Assembly: GCA_947472995.1 (NCBI GenBank)
Contig: CANJBO010000006.1
Coordinates: 1 to 64,000 of the forward strand
Reading direction: 5' to 3'
From: Chloroflexota bacterium
GTDB lineage: Bacteria > Chloroflexota > Dehalococcoidia > UBA2979
Length of the DNA: 64,000 bases
Shown: piece after piece, positions 35,059 through 43,254 of the stretch
How the letters are laid out: the number at the start of each line of letters is the position of its first letter
How positions within the stretch are numbered: the first letter of the stretch is position 1
Program-made: the position numbers and the translations under genes
The notes under the pieces: generated by a model
Database searches by the model: none
Told to the model about the DNA's origin: nothing
Seen by the model: the letters and a program-made list of their open reading frames with translations, nothing else

Positions 35059-35667
35059 CTACGCCTGCGCGCGCAGCTCGGCGAGCAGCGGACGCAGTGC
35101 CGCCAGCGCGAGCGCGCGGTGGCTGATGCGGTCCTTCTCCTCGCCGATCTCGGCGGTGGAGCGGCCGTCGGGCAGCAGGAAGATCGGGTCGTAGCCGAAG
35201 CCGTTCGCCCCCTGCGGCGCGAGCGCGATGCGCCCCTCGATCACCCCTTCGCGCGTGAACACGCGGTCGCCGGGGAACGCCAGCGCGACGACGGCACGGA
35301 AGCGCGCGGTGCGCTTCGCCGCCGGCACACCCTCCAGGCGGCGCAGCAGCAGCGCGTTGCGGTCGAGGTCGTCGCGCATCGAGGGGCCGCCGAAGCGCGC
35401 GCTGGTCACGCCGGGCTGCCCGTCCAGCGCGTCCACCTCGATGCCGGAGTCGTCTGCGATCGCGGGGAGGCCGCTGGCGCGCGCCGCCGCCACCGCCTTC
35501 GCGATCGCGTTCTCGCTGTACGAGCGCCCGCTCTCCGCGACGGGCGCCAGCGCGACGCCTGCCTCGGCCGGCGTGACGATGCGCCACCCCGCGTCGCCGA
35601 GGATCGCGCGTATCTCGCGCACCTTGCCCGCGTTGCCGGTGGAGAGCATGAGCGTGGGGTCGGTCAT
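35059..35667 (-). CDS. rdgB: XTP/dITP diphosphatase (RdgB/HAM1)
   Basis: House-cleaning pyrophosphatase that hydrolyses non-canonical purine nucleoside triphosphates. The 202-residue protein shows LMLSTGNAGKVREIRAIL, the ESGRSYSENAIAKAVAAARA substrate loop, IADDSGIEVDALDGQPGVTS with the metal Asp pair and SARFGG, then GANGFGYDPIFLLPDGRSTA and ISHRALAL. ATG 35667 has GAGGA 5 nt upstream. It is followed by the GNAT gene. Confidence 0.96.
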   Translation of the reverse strand: MTDPTLMLSTGNAGKVREIRAILGDAGWRIVTPAEAGVALAPVAESGRSYSENAIAKAVAAARASGLPAIADDSGIEVDALDGQPGVTSARFGGPSMRDDLDRNALLLRRLEGVPAAKRTARFRAVVALAFPGDRVFTREGVIEGRIALAPQGANGFGYDPIFLLPDGRSTAEIGEEKDRISHRALALAALRPLLAELRAQA

Positions 35668-35690
35668 CGTGTCCTCGTTCGTTGCGCGGA

Positions 35691-35784
35691 GGGCCCTCAC
35701 CCTGCCCTCTCCCCAAACGGGGAGAGGGTTCTGATCTGTTCCGACCCCTCTCCCCGTTTCGGGGAGAGGGTTGGGGTGAGGGCT
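35691..35784. repeat. Family A double-hairpin element (best preserved)
   Basis: GGGCCCTCACCC ... GGGTGAGGGC ends enclose two hairpins, CTCTCCCC-aaac-GGGGAGAG and CTCTCCCC-gttt-CGGGGAGAG, separated by GGTTCTGATCTGTTCCGACC. It sits between rdgB and the upstream fbp gene. Confidence 0.8.
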
Positions 35785-35795
35785 TCTGCTTCTGC

Positions 35796-36890
35796 CTAGA
35801 TCTCGCTCCAGCGGCTGGCCATCTTCGCGGCGACCGCGGGCATCGTCGTGTACTCCATCTCGTCGAGCGGGAGGCGGTGCGGCTCGAAGGGGCCGTGCAG
35901 CCGCAGGAAGTCCGCGATGTCGTTCGCCTTCTGGCGCGCGTTGTCATACGACGGGTCGTCGAAGAGGTCGCGCGGGCCGATGAGCTTGCCGTTCGCGAGC
36001 TGGAACCCGAGCGCGACGATGCGCGGCGGGCCGTCGAAGCGCGCCGGGTGCGCATCGCGCTGCGCGGTCGGCATCCACGGGCCGATGTGCGAGCCGCGCA
36101 TGAAGCCCTCCACGAGGTACGGCGTGGTGAACGGCTCGATCACCTCGCCCACCGCGGGGAACTGGTTCTGGCAGCGCACGATCGCGGTCGGGTCGTCCTT
36201 GCCGACGTAGCGACCGGCGATCAGCGAGAGCTTGTCCGTCGAGGACACCGCGGCGACCTCGCCGGTGGAGCGCGCGATCACGCGCTTGACCGCGTAGCGC
36301 GAGGGCGATCCGATGAACGCGAGCAGGTCGTACAGCTCCTCGGGCGCGGTGAACATGATCTTGCGGTGCTGCTTGAGATCGTGCACCTCGAACGCGAAGC
36401 CCGCGTGCAGCGACTCCGCGATCACGAGGCCGGCCGTGTTGAAGGGGTCCGCGAACATCTTGTAGAGGGGGAGGTTGAACGACCCCGACGAGGTCTTGTC
36501 GCCCATGAACACGACGATCGGCTCGGACGGCCGCTCGACCAGCTCCAGCTCCGCCGAGCCGGGCCCCATGCCGCGGATGTTGCCGGAGAACGCGTCGACG
36601 AGGAGGTCCTGGCCGGCGCCGTAGAGCTTCAGCTTCTTCGCGACCTCCGTGCCGGCGGTGAACGTGTCCCATGCGTACTCGTGCAGCGTCGGGTCGTCCT
36701 GCCCGTGCTCGTGCGACATGACGAGGAACAGGTCGTCGCCGCAGGCGTGCGCCTGCCCGTCGATCAACAGCCCGCTCTGCACGGCCTGCGCCATGCGCTC
36801 GCGGCCGCGGTCGAGGACCTCGGGGTGCATCGCAGAGTGGCCGACCCACCCGCCGACGTCGGCCTTGATCACGCTCAGGGTCTGGGGCAT
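35796..36890 (-). CDS. fbp: Archaeal-type fructose-1,6-bisphosphate aldolase/phosphatase
   Basis: Bifunctional gluconeogenic enzyme (FBPase class V) that condenses triose phosphates to FBP and removes the 1-phosphate. The 364-residue protein starts at the catalytic N-terminus (TLSVIKADVGGWVGHSAMHP), with metal sites in ACGDDLFLVMSHEHGQDD and VVFMGDKTSSGSFNLPLY. YVGKDDPTAIVRCQNQFPAV carries the Tyr-x-x-Lys pair that in archaea forms the Schiff base. GLVIAESLHAGFAFEV and FMRGSHIGPWMP are further family blocks. AAGGAG lies 5 nt before ATG. A 10-nt gap joins it to the upstream gene. It suggests an anaerobic or thermophilic heritage. Confidence 0.95.
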   Translation of the reverse strand: MPQTLSVIKADVGGWVGHSAMHPEVLDRGRERMAQAVQSGLLIDGQAHACGDDLFLVMSHEHGQDDPTLHEYAWDTFTAGTEVAKKLKLYGAGQDLLVDAFSGNIRGMGPGSAELELVERPSEPIVVFMGDKTSSGSFNLPLYKMFADPFNTAGLVIAESLHAGFAFEVHDLKQHRKIMFTAPEELYDLLAFIGSPSRYAVKRVIARSTGEVAAVSSTDKLSLIAGRYVGKDDPTAIVRCQNQFPAVGEVIEPFTTPYLVEGFMRGSHIGPWMPTAQRDAHPARFDGPPRIVALGFQLANGKLIGPRDLFDDPSYDNARQKANDIADFLRLHGPFEPHRLPLDEMEYTTMPAVAAKMASRWSEI

Positions 36891-36900
36891 CGGGTCTCCT

Positions 36901-37668
36901 TCATGCGCGGCCGTTCGTCGACGGGCCGTTCGCGAACGGACCCTCGGGCACGTCGAGGCGCTCGCGCAGCACCGTCACCGCGGCGTCGGCGAGCGGGCGC
37001 ACCAGCGCCTGCACGCCCCAGTCGAGATCGCGCGTCGCGGGGATGAACGCCTCCAGCGCCGCGAGCATCTCGCGGCCGCGGCGATCCTCGTGCGCACCGT
37101 TCGCCGCACGGAAGCCCTGCAGCTTGCGCGCGCCCTCGCGGCCGCCCTCGGCGATGTACCAGTCGGTGAACGCGACGCCGCAGCCGGCGGCGAACATCAT
37201 CGCGCCGAGGGGCGTCGCGACCGGCGGGACGTTCGCCATCAGCGCGCGCGCGGTGCTGTCGCGGTGCGGCGCGTCGTACTCGATCATCAGGTGCCCGCCG
37301 CGCGGGACGAGCGAGGCGAGCGCATGGACGATCTGCAGCTCCACGCCCTCCGGCACCTCGACGGCGTCGCCGCTCTCCAGCGTGACGCGGTTGGTGGAAT
37401 CGGTGACCTCGACCCAGTTGTAGCCGGGGAACGGGCCGCGGTTGATCAGCCCGCGCAGCACCGGCTCGGCGGTGCGCCCGAGCGAGTCGCTGACGAGGAA
37501 CGCACAGAAGTAGTCGCTGCCGACGGCGTTCTTCGGGCCGACCTCGACCGCCAGCCGCACGCCGTTACCGACCTCGACGCCGTCGATGGCGCACAGCGGG
37601 TGGCCGGGCGCGGCCGACAGCGGTCGCCACGGGGTGTTGGTGTTGTCGCTGGAGCGGGGGATGGTCAT
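36901..37668 (-). CDS. Unidentified conserved-looking protein upstream of fbp
   Basis: A 255-residue soluble protein that I do not recognise firmly; it may belong to a family such as DUF1122, but I am unsure. Visible features are AIDGVEVGNGVRLAVEVGPK, PVLRGLINRGPFPGYNWVEV, LVPRGGHLMIEYDAPHRDST and TPLGAMMFAAGCGVAFTDWY. The GGHLMIEYD part recalls a methyltransferase-like fold (strand followed by acidic end). The start ATG 37668 is placed by a leaderless TAATCT box; a GTG at 37677 lies directly against that box. It is in one operon with fbp, so a role in sugar phosphate or central carbon metabolism is possible. Confidence 0.75.
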   Translation of the reverse strand: MTIPRSSDNTNTPWRPLSAAPGHPLCAIDGVEVGNGVRLAVEVGPKNAVGSDYFCAFLVSDSLGRTAEPVLRGLINRGPFPGYNWVEVTDSTNRVTLESGDAVEVPEGVELQIVHALASLVPRGGHLMIEYDAPHRDSTARALMANVPPVATPLGAMMFAAGCGVAFTDWYIAEGGREGARKLQGFRAANGAHEDRRGREMLAALEAFIPATRDLDWGVQALVRPLADAAVTVLRERLDVPEGPFANGPSTNGRA

Positions 37669-37677
37669 CGTCCGCAC

Positions 37678-37683
37678 AGATTA
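37678..37683 (-). promoter_or_regulatory. -10 box upstream of the fbp operon
   Basis: On the minus strand TAATCT ends nine nt before ATG 37668. Confidence 0.45.
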
Positions 37684-37708
37684 CACGCCTGTATCGTGCG
37701 AGCCGCAG

Positions 37709-37765
37709 GTCGGGATACCCGGCCCGGCCTCCGGGAGGTCGCGAGGCGTTTCGGCCACTCGTTGC
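37709..37765. repeat. Family C repeat between fbp operon and folC
   Basis: CGGGATACCCG (37711-37721) followed by GCCTCCGGGAGGTCGCGAGG and CGTTTCGGCCACTC; the same CCTCCGG-AGGTCGCGAGGCG order occurs at 59890-59925 before proA. Confidence 0.7.
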
Positions 37766-37790
37766 TCGCGCGCTCGCGAAGACGAGGCGG

Positions 37791-37796
37791 TAGAGT
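37791..37796 (+). promoter_or_regulatory. -10 box of leaderless folC
   Basis: TAGAGT ends eight nt before GTG 37805. Confidence 0.4.
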
Positions 37797-37804
37797 CGCG
37801 GGGC

Positions 37805-39253
37805 GTGGTGCGCGCCATCGAGAAGGGCAACCGTCGAGTGACCACTGCTCCCTCCGAGGCTGACCTCGCCGCGTACGCCGACGTGATGCGGCGGCTGCTG
37901 GCGCACGGCGGCTACGAGCGCACCGGTCGCACCGCCGAGGCCGCGCGCTGGGACCTGGACCACGTCGTGGCGTACCTCGACGCGCAGGGGCGGCCGGACC
38001 GGCGCAGCACGGTGCACGTCGCCGGGTCGAAGGGCAAGGGCTCGGTCGCCACGATCACGGAGGCGATCCTGCGGGCCGCCATCTCCGAGACGGGCGCGCA
38101 CACGCTGCTCATCACCTCCCCCGACCTGCACTCCGCGCGCGAGCGGATCGCGATCGACGGGCAGCCCGTCGCCCCCGCGACGTTCGCGCGCGCGGCGTCG
38201 AGGCTCCTCGGCGACCCGGCCACCGCGAGCTGGTCGTACTTCGAGCTGCTGACGGTGATGGGCTGGCTCGTCGGGGCGGAGGCGCAGTGCGACTGGCAGG
38301 TCGTCGAGGTCGGCCTCGGCGGGCGGCTCGACACGACCAACGCAATGGCCGCGTCGAGCAAGGCCGCGACCGTGATCACGCCGATCGACCTGGAGCACAC
38401 GGAGATCCTCGGCGACACGATCCCGCTGATCGCGGCGGAGAAGGCGGGGATCATCGTCAGCAACGCCCCCGTGATCGCGGCGCCGATGCGCGCGAGCGCG
38501 CTCGAGGTGGTGTGCGCGCGCGCCCTCGAATTCGGTGCGCCGCTGCACTCCGTGCCGGACGAGTGCGCGATGCGCGTCACCGCGCACAGCCTCGAGGGGC
38601 AGACGCTCGACCTGAAGACGCCGGTGCGGACCTACCGCGGGCTCAAGTCGCCGCTGATCGGGCCGCACCAGTCGGAGAACATCGCCACCGCCGTGCGCGC
38701 CGCCGAGGAAGCGTTCGCGTTCCGGGCGCGTGGTGGCGCATCGGCGGGGAGCGAGGGGGACGCCGCGATCGCGATCCCCGAGGCGGCCGTGATGCGCGGC
38801 GTCGCGGGCGCGCGGATGCCCGGACGCTTCGAGGTGGTGCGGCAGCGTCCGCTCACGATCCTCGACGGGCTGCACACGCCGCTGGCGGCGCGCCGGTTCC
38901 GGCAGGCGCTCGACGGCGTCTCGGTGCCGCGGCACCGCGTGTGGGTGATCGGCATGCTCGCGGGCAAGGACGCCCCGGCGATCCTCGAACCGCTCGTGGG
39001 CGAGGGCGACGAGGTGATCGTCGCGCCGCCGCCGACCCAGCGCGCCGCCGACGTCGCCGACCTCGTGCGGGCCGTCCGCGATCGCGGCGCCAGCGCGCAG
39101 CGCGCGAGCACGATCGGCGCCGCGATCGACCTCGCCAGCGAGCAGGCGGGCGAGCGCGGCGCGGTGATTGTCGCGGGCAGCCTGTACACCGTCGCCGCCG
39201 CGCGCGAGCATCTGCTGGGGATCACCGGCGACCGACTGCTCGGTCTGCGCTAG
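37805..39253 (+). CDS. folC: Folylpolyglutamate/dihydrofolate synthase
   Basis: Mur-ligase-family enzyme that adds glutamate to folates (and in many bacteria makes dihydrofolate). The 482-residue protein has the ATP loop TVHVAGSKGKGSVATITEAI, the SPDLHSARERIAIDG substrate region, EVGLGGRLDTTNAM with the metal His/Glu neighbourhood, ITPIDLEHTEILGDTI and the C-terminal LTILDGLHTPLAARRF, where a His follows ILDG as in DGAHN motifs. GTG 37805 is suggested by the -10 box; GTG 37838 (VTTAPSEAD) is also possible. The next gene begins 20 nt downstream. Confidence 0.93.
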   Translation: MVRAIEKGNRRVTTAPSEADLAAYADVMRRLLAHGGYERTGRTAEAARWDLDHVVAYLDAQGRPDRRSTVHVAGSKGKGSVATITEAILRAAISETGAHTLLITSPDLHSARERIAIDGQPVAPATFARAASRLLGDPATASWSYFELLTVMGWLVGAEAQCDWQVVEVGLGGRLDTTNAMAASSKAATVITPIDLEHTEILGDTIPLIAAEKAGIIVSNAPVIAAPMRASALEVVCARALEFGAPLHSVPDECAMRVTAHSLEGQTLDLKTPVRTYRGLKSPLIGPHQSENIATAVRAAEEAFAFRARGGASAGSEGDAAIAIPEAAVMRGVAGARMPGRFEVVRQRPLTILDGLHTPLAARRFRQALDGVSVPRHRVWVIGMLAGKDAPAILEPLVGEGDEVIVAPPPTQRAADVADLVRAVRDRGASAQRASTIGAAIDLASEQAGERGAVIVAGSLYTVAAAREHLLGITGDRLLGLR

Positions 39254-39273
39254 CCCGAATCGAGGAGACCGCC

Positions 39274-39681
39274 ATGACCGAGGAACTGAAGAGCATCGCG
39301 CGCCGCTACGTCCTCGACGTGTGGGGCCGGGGCGACTACGACACGGAGCGCGAGATCATCGCGGTGGACGCGATCGACCACCACCCGACCTCCGGCGGTG
39401 CGGGCGGCCTCGAGGGTCACCACGCGACGGTGGCGGCGGTACGCGCGGCGTTCCCCGACATGACGATGACGATCGACGAGATCCTCGCGGAGGGCGACCG
39501 CGTCGTGGACTGCTGGACGGCGACCGGCACGCACCTGGGCGACTTCTTCGGCATCCCGCCGACCGGGCGCTCGTTCTCCTTCACGGGCATCGACGTGCTC
39601 CGCGTCGCGGACGGCAAGATCGTCGAGTTCCGGCACGTCGAGGACATCTACGGCCTGGTACTCCAGCTGACCGCGGACTAG
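39274..39681 (+). CDS. SnoaL-like ester cyclase/polyketide cyclase-fold protein
   Basis: A 135-residue protein of the SnoaL/NTF2-like fold. Typical features are the N-terminal helix ARRYVLDVWGRGDYDTEREI, IDHHPTSGGAGGLEGHHATV, FPDMTMTIDEILAEGDRVVD and the ending DVLRVADGKIVEFRHVEDIY. Such proteins cyclise esters or act as isomerases or binding proteins; here no substrate can be named. GAGGAG six nt upstream sets the start. It probably shares a transcript with folC. Confidence 0.88.
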   Translation: MTEELKSIARRYVLDVWGRGDYDTEREIIAVDAIDHHPTSGGAGGLEGHHATVAAVRAAFPDMTMTIDEILAEGDRVVDCWTATGTHLGDFFGIPPTGRSFSFTGIDVLRVADGKIVEFRHVEDIYGLVLQLTAD

Positions 39682-39720
39682 CCGCGCGACCGCGACGGGA
39701 GCGGGCGCGCGCGCCTGCGG

Positions 39721-39726
39721 TACGAT
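39721..39726 (+). promoter_or_regulatory. -10 box upstream of fabF-like gene
   Basis: TACGAT lies 29 nt before ATG 39756, so this gene would have a short leader rather than none. Confidence 0.4.
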
Positions 39727-39755
39727 CGACCAGGTTCAATCGTCGACGAGTCCGG

Positions 39756-41027
39756 ATGGGGTGCAGCGTGGTGAATCCAGCGGACCGTCGACGTGTCGTG
39801 ATCACCGGCATGGGCGCGATCACTCCGCTGGGCGTGGGCGTCGAGCAGTTCTGGGAGAACGCGGTCGCCGGGCAGTCCGGCATCCGCCGCATGACGCTCG
39901 CCGACCCCTCCAACTACCCGTGCCAGGTCGCCGGCGAGGTGCCCGACTTCGACTACACGCAGTTCATGGACCGCAAGGACGGGCGGCGCATGGCGCGCTT
40001 CTCCCAGTACGCGGTCGCGGCGACCAGGATGGCCGTGGACCACGCCGCCCTCGACCTCGACCACGTCGACCGCGAGCGCGTCGGCGTCATCATCGGCAAC
40101 GGCGGCGGCGGCATCCCGAACGATGACGAGGCGATGCGCACGCTGTTCGAGCGCGGCGGCATGAAGGTCGACCCGTTCTACATCTCGAAGCGGCTGAACA
40201 ACATGGCGGGCGGGAACATCTCGATCCAGTTCGGCCTGCTCGGCTACAACAACACCGTCGCGACCGCGTGCGCCGCCGGCACGCAGGCGATCGGCGACGC
40301 GACCGAGGTGATCCGGCGCGGTGCCGCGGACGTGATGATCGCGGGCGGTGCGGAGGCCGGCGTGTGCGAACTGGGCCTCGCCGGGTTTGCCTCGATGCGC
40401 GCGCTGGCGTCGGCGCACAACGGCGACCCGGCGCACGCCAGCCGCCCGTTCGACCGCGACCGCGACGGCTTCGTCCCCGCCGAGGGCGCGGGTATCCTCG
40501 TGCTGGAGGCGCTGGACCACGCGCTCGCGCGCGGCGCCGTGCCGCTGGCGGAGCTGATCGGCTACGGCGTCAGCGCGGACGCCGCGTACCTCGTCGCGCC
40601 GGCGGACAACGGCAGCGGCGCGGCCCGCGCGATCAAGACCGCGCTCCGCGACGCCGGCATCACGCCCGACGAGGTGGACTACGTGTCGGCCCACGCCACC
40701 GCCACCGACGTCGGCGACGTCGCGGAGACCGGCGCGCTGAAGACCGTCTTCGGCGAGCGCGTGTACGAGGTGCCGGTGTCCGCGCTGAAGTCGCAGATCG
40801 GCCACCTGCTGGGCGGCTCGGGCGGCGTGGAGACGATCGCCGCGATCCAGACGATCCGCACCGGCATGATCCTGCCAACGCTGAACCTCGAGCACCCCGG
40901 CGAGGGCTGCGACCTAGACTACGTGCCGCTGACGGCGCGCGCCGCCGACGTGCGGACGGTCGTGAAGAACTCGTTCGGCTTCGGCGGACAGAACGCCGTG
41001 CTGGTGCTGCGCCGCTACGACGCGTAG
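39756..41027 (+). CDS. fabF: 3-oxoacyl-ACP synthase II-type condensing enzyme
   Basis: Elongating ketosynthase of fatty acid synthesis, 423 residues. The N-terminus is RRVVITGMGAITPLGVGVEQ. The active-site Cys is in NTVATACAAGTQAIGDATEV (about residue 173). The first His is in VDYVSAHATATDVGD, where the usual HGT is HAT, and the second in ALKSQIGHLLGGSG; the end is KNSFGFGGQNAVLVL. ATG 39756 and GTG 39771 are both possible starts. It is not in a fab operon, so it could also serve a specialised pathway. Confidence 0.93.
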   Translation: MGCSVVNPADRRRVVITGMGAITPLGVGVEQFWENAVAGQSGIRRMTLADPSNYPCQVAGEVPDFDYTQFMDRKDGRRMARFSQYAVAATRMAVDHAALDLDHVDRERVGVIIGNGGGGIPNDDEAMRTLFERGGMKVDPFYISKRLNNMAGGNISIQFGLLGYNNTVATACAAGTQAIGDATEVIRRGAADVMIAGGAEAGVCELGLAGFASMRALASAHNGDPAHASRPFDRDRDGFVPAEGAGILVLEALDHALARGAVPLAELIGYGVSADAAYLVAPADNGSGAARAIKTALRDAGITPDEVDYVSAHATATDVGDVAETGALKTVFGERVYEVPVSALKSQIGHLLGGSGGVETIAAIQTIRTGMILPTLNLEHPGEGCDLDYVPLTARAADVRTVVKNSFGFGGQNAVLVLRRYDA

Positions 41028-41049
41028 CGCACGCGATCCGTTCGAGGGC

Positions 41050-41120
41050 CACGTGGGGCGGCCCACCCCTGCCCTCCCGGCGCGGGAGGGGTTGAGATTG
41101 ATGAGCTTCCACCCTCATCG
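41050..41120. repeat. Half copy of a family B element
   Basis: CCACGTGGGGCGGCCCACCC, then CCCTCCCGGCGCGGGAGGGG, followed by hairpin GATGAG-CTTCCACC-CTCATC (41100-41119). It lies between convergent fabF and the SWIM protein gene. Confidence 0.7.
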
Positions 41121-41208
41121 GCTCCCGGATCGGTACCCGAGAGCCCCCGCGGACACTGAGAACGAAGCGCCGGGGTAGCCCGCGGGGAGAGCGGGCTCCT
41201 CGACGTCT

Positions 41209-41463
41209 CTACGCGACCGCGGCGGCCTGCTCACGTCGCATGCCGGTGCCGTCGAGCATCACCTCGAGGGCGATCGTGTGGGCGCAGGCGCGGTGGAGCT
41301 GGTAGTAATCGCAGTCGCAGGACCACCGGTCGCCGTCGAAGTGGACGGTGTGGTCACTGTTGTTGCCGTGCACGGTGACGACCATCGACTGGAACTCGAA
41401 GCGGCTGCGCTCCTCGGCGTAGCGGTGCGCCTTCTCGATCTTGCCGATCATGCCTGACTGCAA
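41209..41463 (-). CDS. Small SWIM-type zinc finger protein
   Basis: An 84-residue protein with a SWIM zinc motif CDCDYYQLHRACAH (CxC...CxH, about residues 48-61), preceded by SMVVTVHGNNSDHTVHFDGD and followed by TIALEVMLDGTGMRREQ. SWIM fingers bind DNA or protein. The start is taken as TTG 41463, which has a perfect AGGAGG six nt upstream; the in-frame ATG at 41451 lies too far from it. It stands alone, after the thpR terminator on the same strand. Confidence 0.75.
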   Translation of the reverse strand: MQSGMIGKIEKAHRYAEERSRFEFQSMVVTVHGNNSDHTVHFDGDRWSCDCDYYQLHRACAHTIALEVMLDGTGMRREQAAAVA

Positions 41464-41525
41464 TCGAAGCCTCCTCCCCGCGACGCGGTCGCGGGTACTG
41501 CGAGGGGCCGTCCCACGAACACAAA

Positions 41526-41549
41526 ATCGCCGCGGCAAGCCGCGGCGAT
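41526..41549 (-). terminator. Rho-independent terminator (minus strand)
   Basis: ATCGCCGCGG pairs with CCGCGGCGAT around CAAG. On the minus strand the stem is followed by TTTTGTGTT, so it should end transcription coming from thpR. The 304-bp gap 41464-41767 otherwise holds one family A hairpin (41718-41757) and no gene. Confidence 0.8.
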
Positions 41550-41717
41550 CAACGTCGTGAACGGTCTCGAATGCTGGAAGGAAGTGCGTCCATCGACCAC
41601 CCCTGCGCGCAACCTAGACCTGCCCTCGGCGGCCCGTCAACTTCGTGCGCCGGCGCACAGACCGCACTCCTGCGCACTCCCGTCATACCTCGCAATACCG
41701 GGCGACAGAACGCGGAA

Positions 41718-41757
41718 CCCCCACCCAACCCTCCCCCGCGAGGGGGAGGGGCCAGAG
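41718..41757. repeat. Family A hairpin repeat, single unit
   Basis: CCCACCCAACCCTCCCCC-gcga-GGGGGAGGGG just downstream of thpR. Confidence 0.7.
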
Positions 41758-41767
41758 TCCGCGCCCG

Positions 41768-42337
41768 CTACGGGTGGCGCGAGAGCACCTCGTAGCGCGG
41801 CGACGGGCCGTCGAGGTGGGAGCGCACGAGCAGCAGCTGCGACGCGATGAACGGCGCGAGCGGCGGCGGCTCCAGCGACTGCACGGCCTCCGCGACCAGC
41901 CGGCGCTCCTCCGGCGTCGCGCCGCGGGCGAGGCGAGCCAGCGTGAGGTGCGCGGTGAACGGGCGCTCCTCCGCGCGCATGCCGACGAGCCGGACGGCGC
42001 GCTCCACGTCCCGCGCGAGCACGCGCAGCGCGCGCATCTCGCCCTCCACACCGAGCCACGCGACGCCGGTGCGCGCCGGCGGGCCGAACGTGCCGGCGCG
42101 GTCGAGCGACAGCGTGATCGCGAACGGCAGCACGACGTCGAGCGCCGCCTGCAGCGGCATCAGCGCGGCCTCGTCCAGCTCGCCGAGGAAGCGCACGGTG
42201 AGGTGCATCAGGTCGCCGCGCACGGGACGCAGCACGCGACGCACCTCCAGCGGCAGCAGCTCCTCGAGCGCCTGCTGCTGGATCGCGGCGGCGGCGCGCC
42301 ACGCGTCCGGGACGTCGATCGCGATGAAGAGGCGCAT
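41768..42337 (-). CDS. thpR: RNA 2',3'-cyclic phosphodiesterase
   Basis: 2H phosphoesterase (LigT/ThpR family), 189 residues. It has the two HxTx motifs, HLTVRFLGEL (about residues 45-54) and HLTLARLARG (about residues 130-139), and the N-terminal MRLFIAIDVPD. Family members open 2',3'-cyclic phosphates in RNA. The region between is of normal length. It is nine nt downstream of the amidohydrolase gene, so the two are probably cotranscribed. Confidence 0.93.
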   Translation of the reverse strand: MRLFIAIDVPDAWRAAAAIQQQALEELLPLEVRRVLRPVRGDLMHLTVRFLGELDEAALMPLQAALDVVLPFAITLSLDRAGTFGPPARTGVAWLGVEGEMRALRVLARDVERAVRLVGMRAEERPFTAHLTLARLARGATPEERRLVAEAVQSLEPPPLAPFIASQLLLVRSHLDGPSPRYEVLSRHP

Positions 42338-42346
42338 CGCGACGCG

Positions 42347-43153
42347 CTACTCGCGCCGCAGGTCGAGGAAGCGCACGGCGTTGCCGCCGAGCACGGCGGC
42401 GCGCTCCGCGGGATCCGGCAGCGCCGCCTCGATCAGCGCGCGGTCGGCGGCCTGGTCACGCAGCGGGAAGTCCGACCCCCAGCACACGGCGCCGGCCCCC
42501 GCGAGGTCGAGGCCGCGGCGCACCGCCTCCGGCGCGTACAGCAGCGACGACGCGGCAGTGTCGAACACCAGCCGGCCCGCCTCGATCACCGTGCGCACCT
42601 CGGGCATCAGCGCGTAGAACGGGAAGCCGCCGCCCCAGTGCGCCGCGATCACGCGCGCCCCGGGCTGCGCGTCGAGCAGCCGCCACAGCGCGCCCGGCGT
42701 GAGCCCGCCGGGCTTGCCGGGGTACGCGTGGCCGACCTCCTCCGAGCAGTGCACGAGGATCGGCAGATCGTCGACGTCGAGGCTGGCGGGATCGGCCACA
42801 CGGACCTCCCCGCGACCGGCGGCGCCGGGCAGCGCGTCGCCTGCGGACTGCGGCACGAACGGGACGATGCGATCGGGGTAGCGCAGCGCACTGGCGAGGA
42901 GGTACGCGGCGTGCTCGCCTCGGCGGGCGCGGTCCCGCCACCAGAAGCCGGCGGCGACCGCCACGTCCACGCCCGCCGCGTCCATCGAGGCGATCAGGTC
43001 CTCGGCCGTCGCCATCTGCGCCCGCGCGGATCCGTACATCTCGCCGAACGCGGCGTCGGAGCCCGACAGGCGCGCGCGATCCTCGATGAAGTGTGGCGGG
43101 AAGATGTGCGTGTGGATGTCCACGACGAGCGGGTTCGGGGTGGTGGATGCCAT
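42347..43153 (-). CDS. Amidohydrolase-2-type metal-dependent hydrolase
   Basis: A 268-residue TIM-barrel hydrolase. The metal site begins with VVDIHTHIFPPHFIED (HxH), a second group is ILVHCSEEVGHAYPGKPGGL, the third is ARVIAAHWGGGFPFYALMPE and the last Asp is in AVCWGSDFPLRDQAAD. This is the pattern of the amidohydrolase-2/decarboxylase (ACMSD-like) family. The start ATG 43153 has a TACGAT box six nt upstream (leaderless). Substrate unknown. Confidence 0.9.
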   Translation of the reverse strand: MASTTPNPLVVDIHTHIFPPHFIEDRARLSGSDAAFGEMYGSARAQMATAEDLIASMDAAGVDVAVAAGFWWRDRARRGEHAAYLLASALRYPDRIVPFVPQSAGDALPGAAGRGEVRVADPASLDVDDLPILVHCSEEVGHAYPGKPGGLTPGALWRLLDAQPGARVIAAHWGGGFPFYALMPEVRTVIEAGRLVFDTAASSLLYAPEAVRRGLDLAGAGAVCWGSDFPLRDQAADRALIEAALPDPAERAAVLGGNAVRFLDLRRE

Positions 43154-43159
43154 GCTCGA

Positions 43160-43165
43160 ATCGTA
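43160..43165 (-). promoter_or_regulatory. -10 box of leaderless amidohydrolase gene
   Basis: On the minus strand TACGAT ends six nt before ATG 43153. Confidence 0.5.
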
Positions 43166-43254
43166 CGACCGCGGCGGCCCGGGCGTGCCCGTGCGGCTCA
43201 CGCGCGGGCATGGGACGATGCGCTCGACGGGTGTCGATGACCGGGAGCGAGCGG

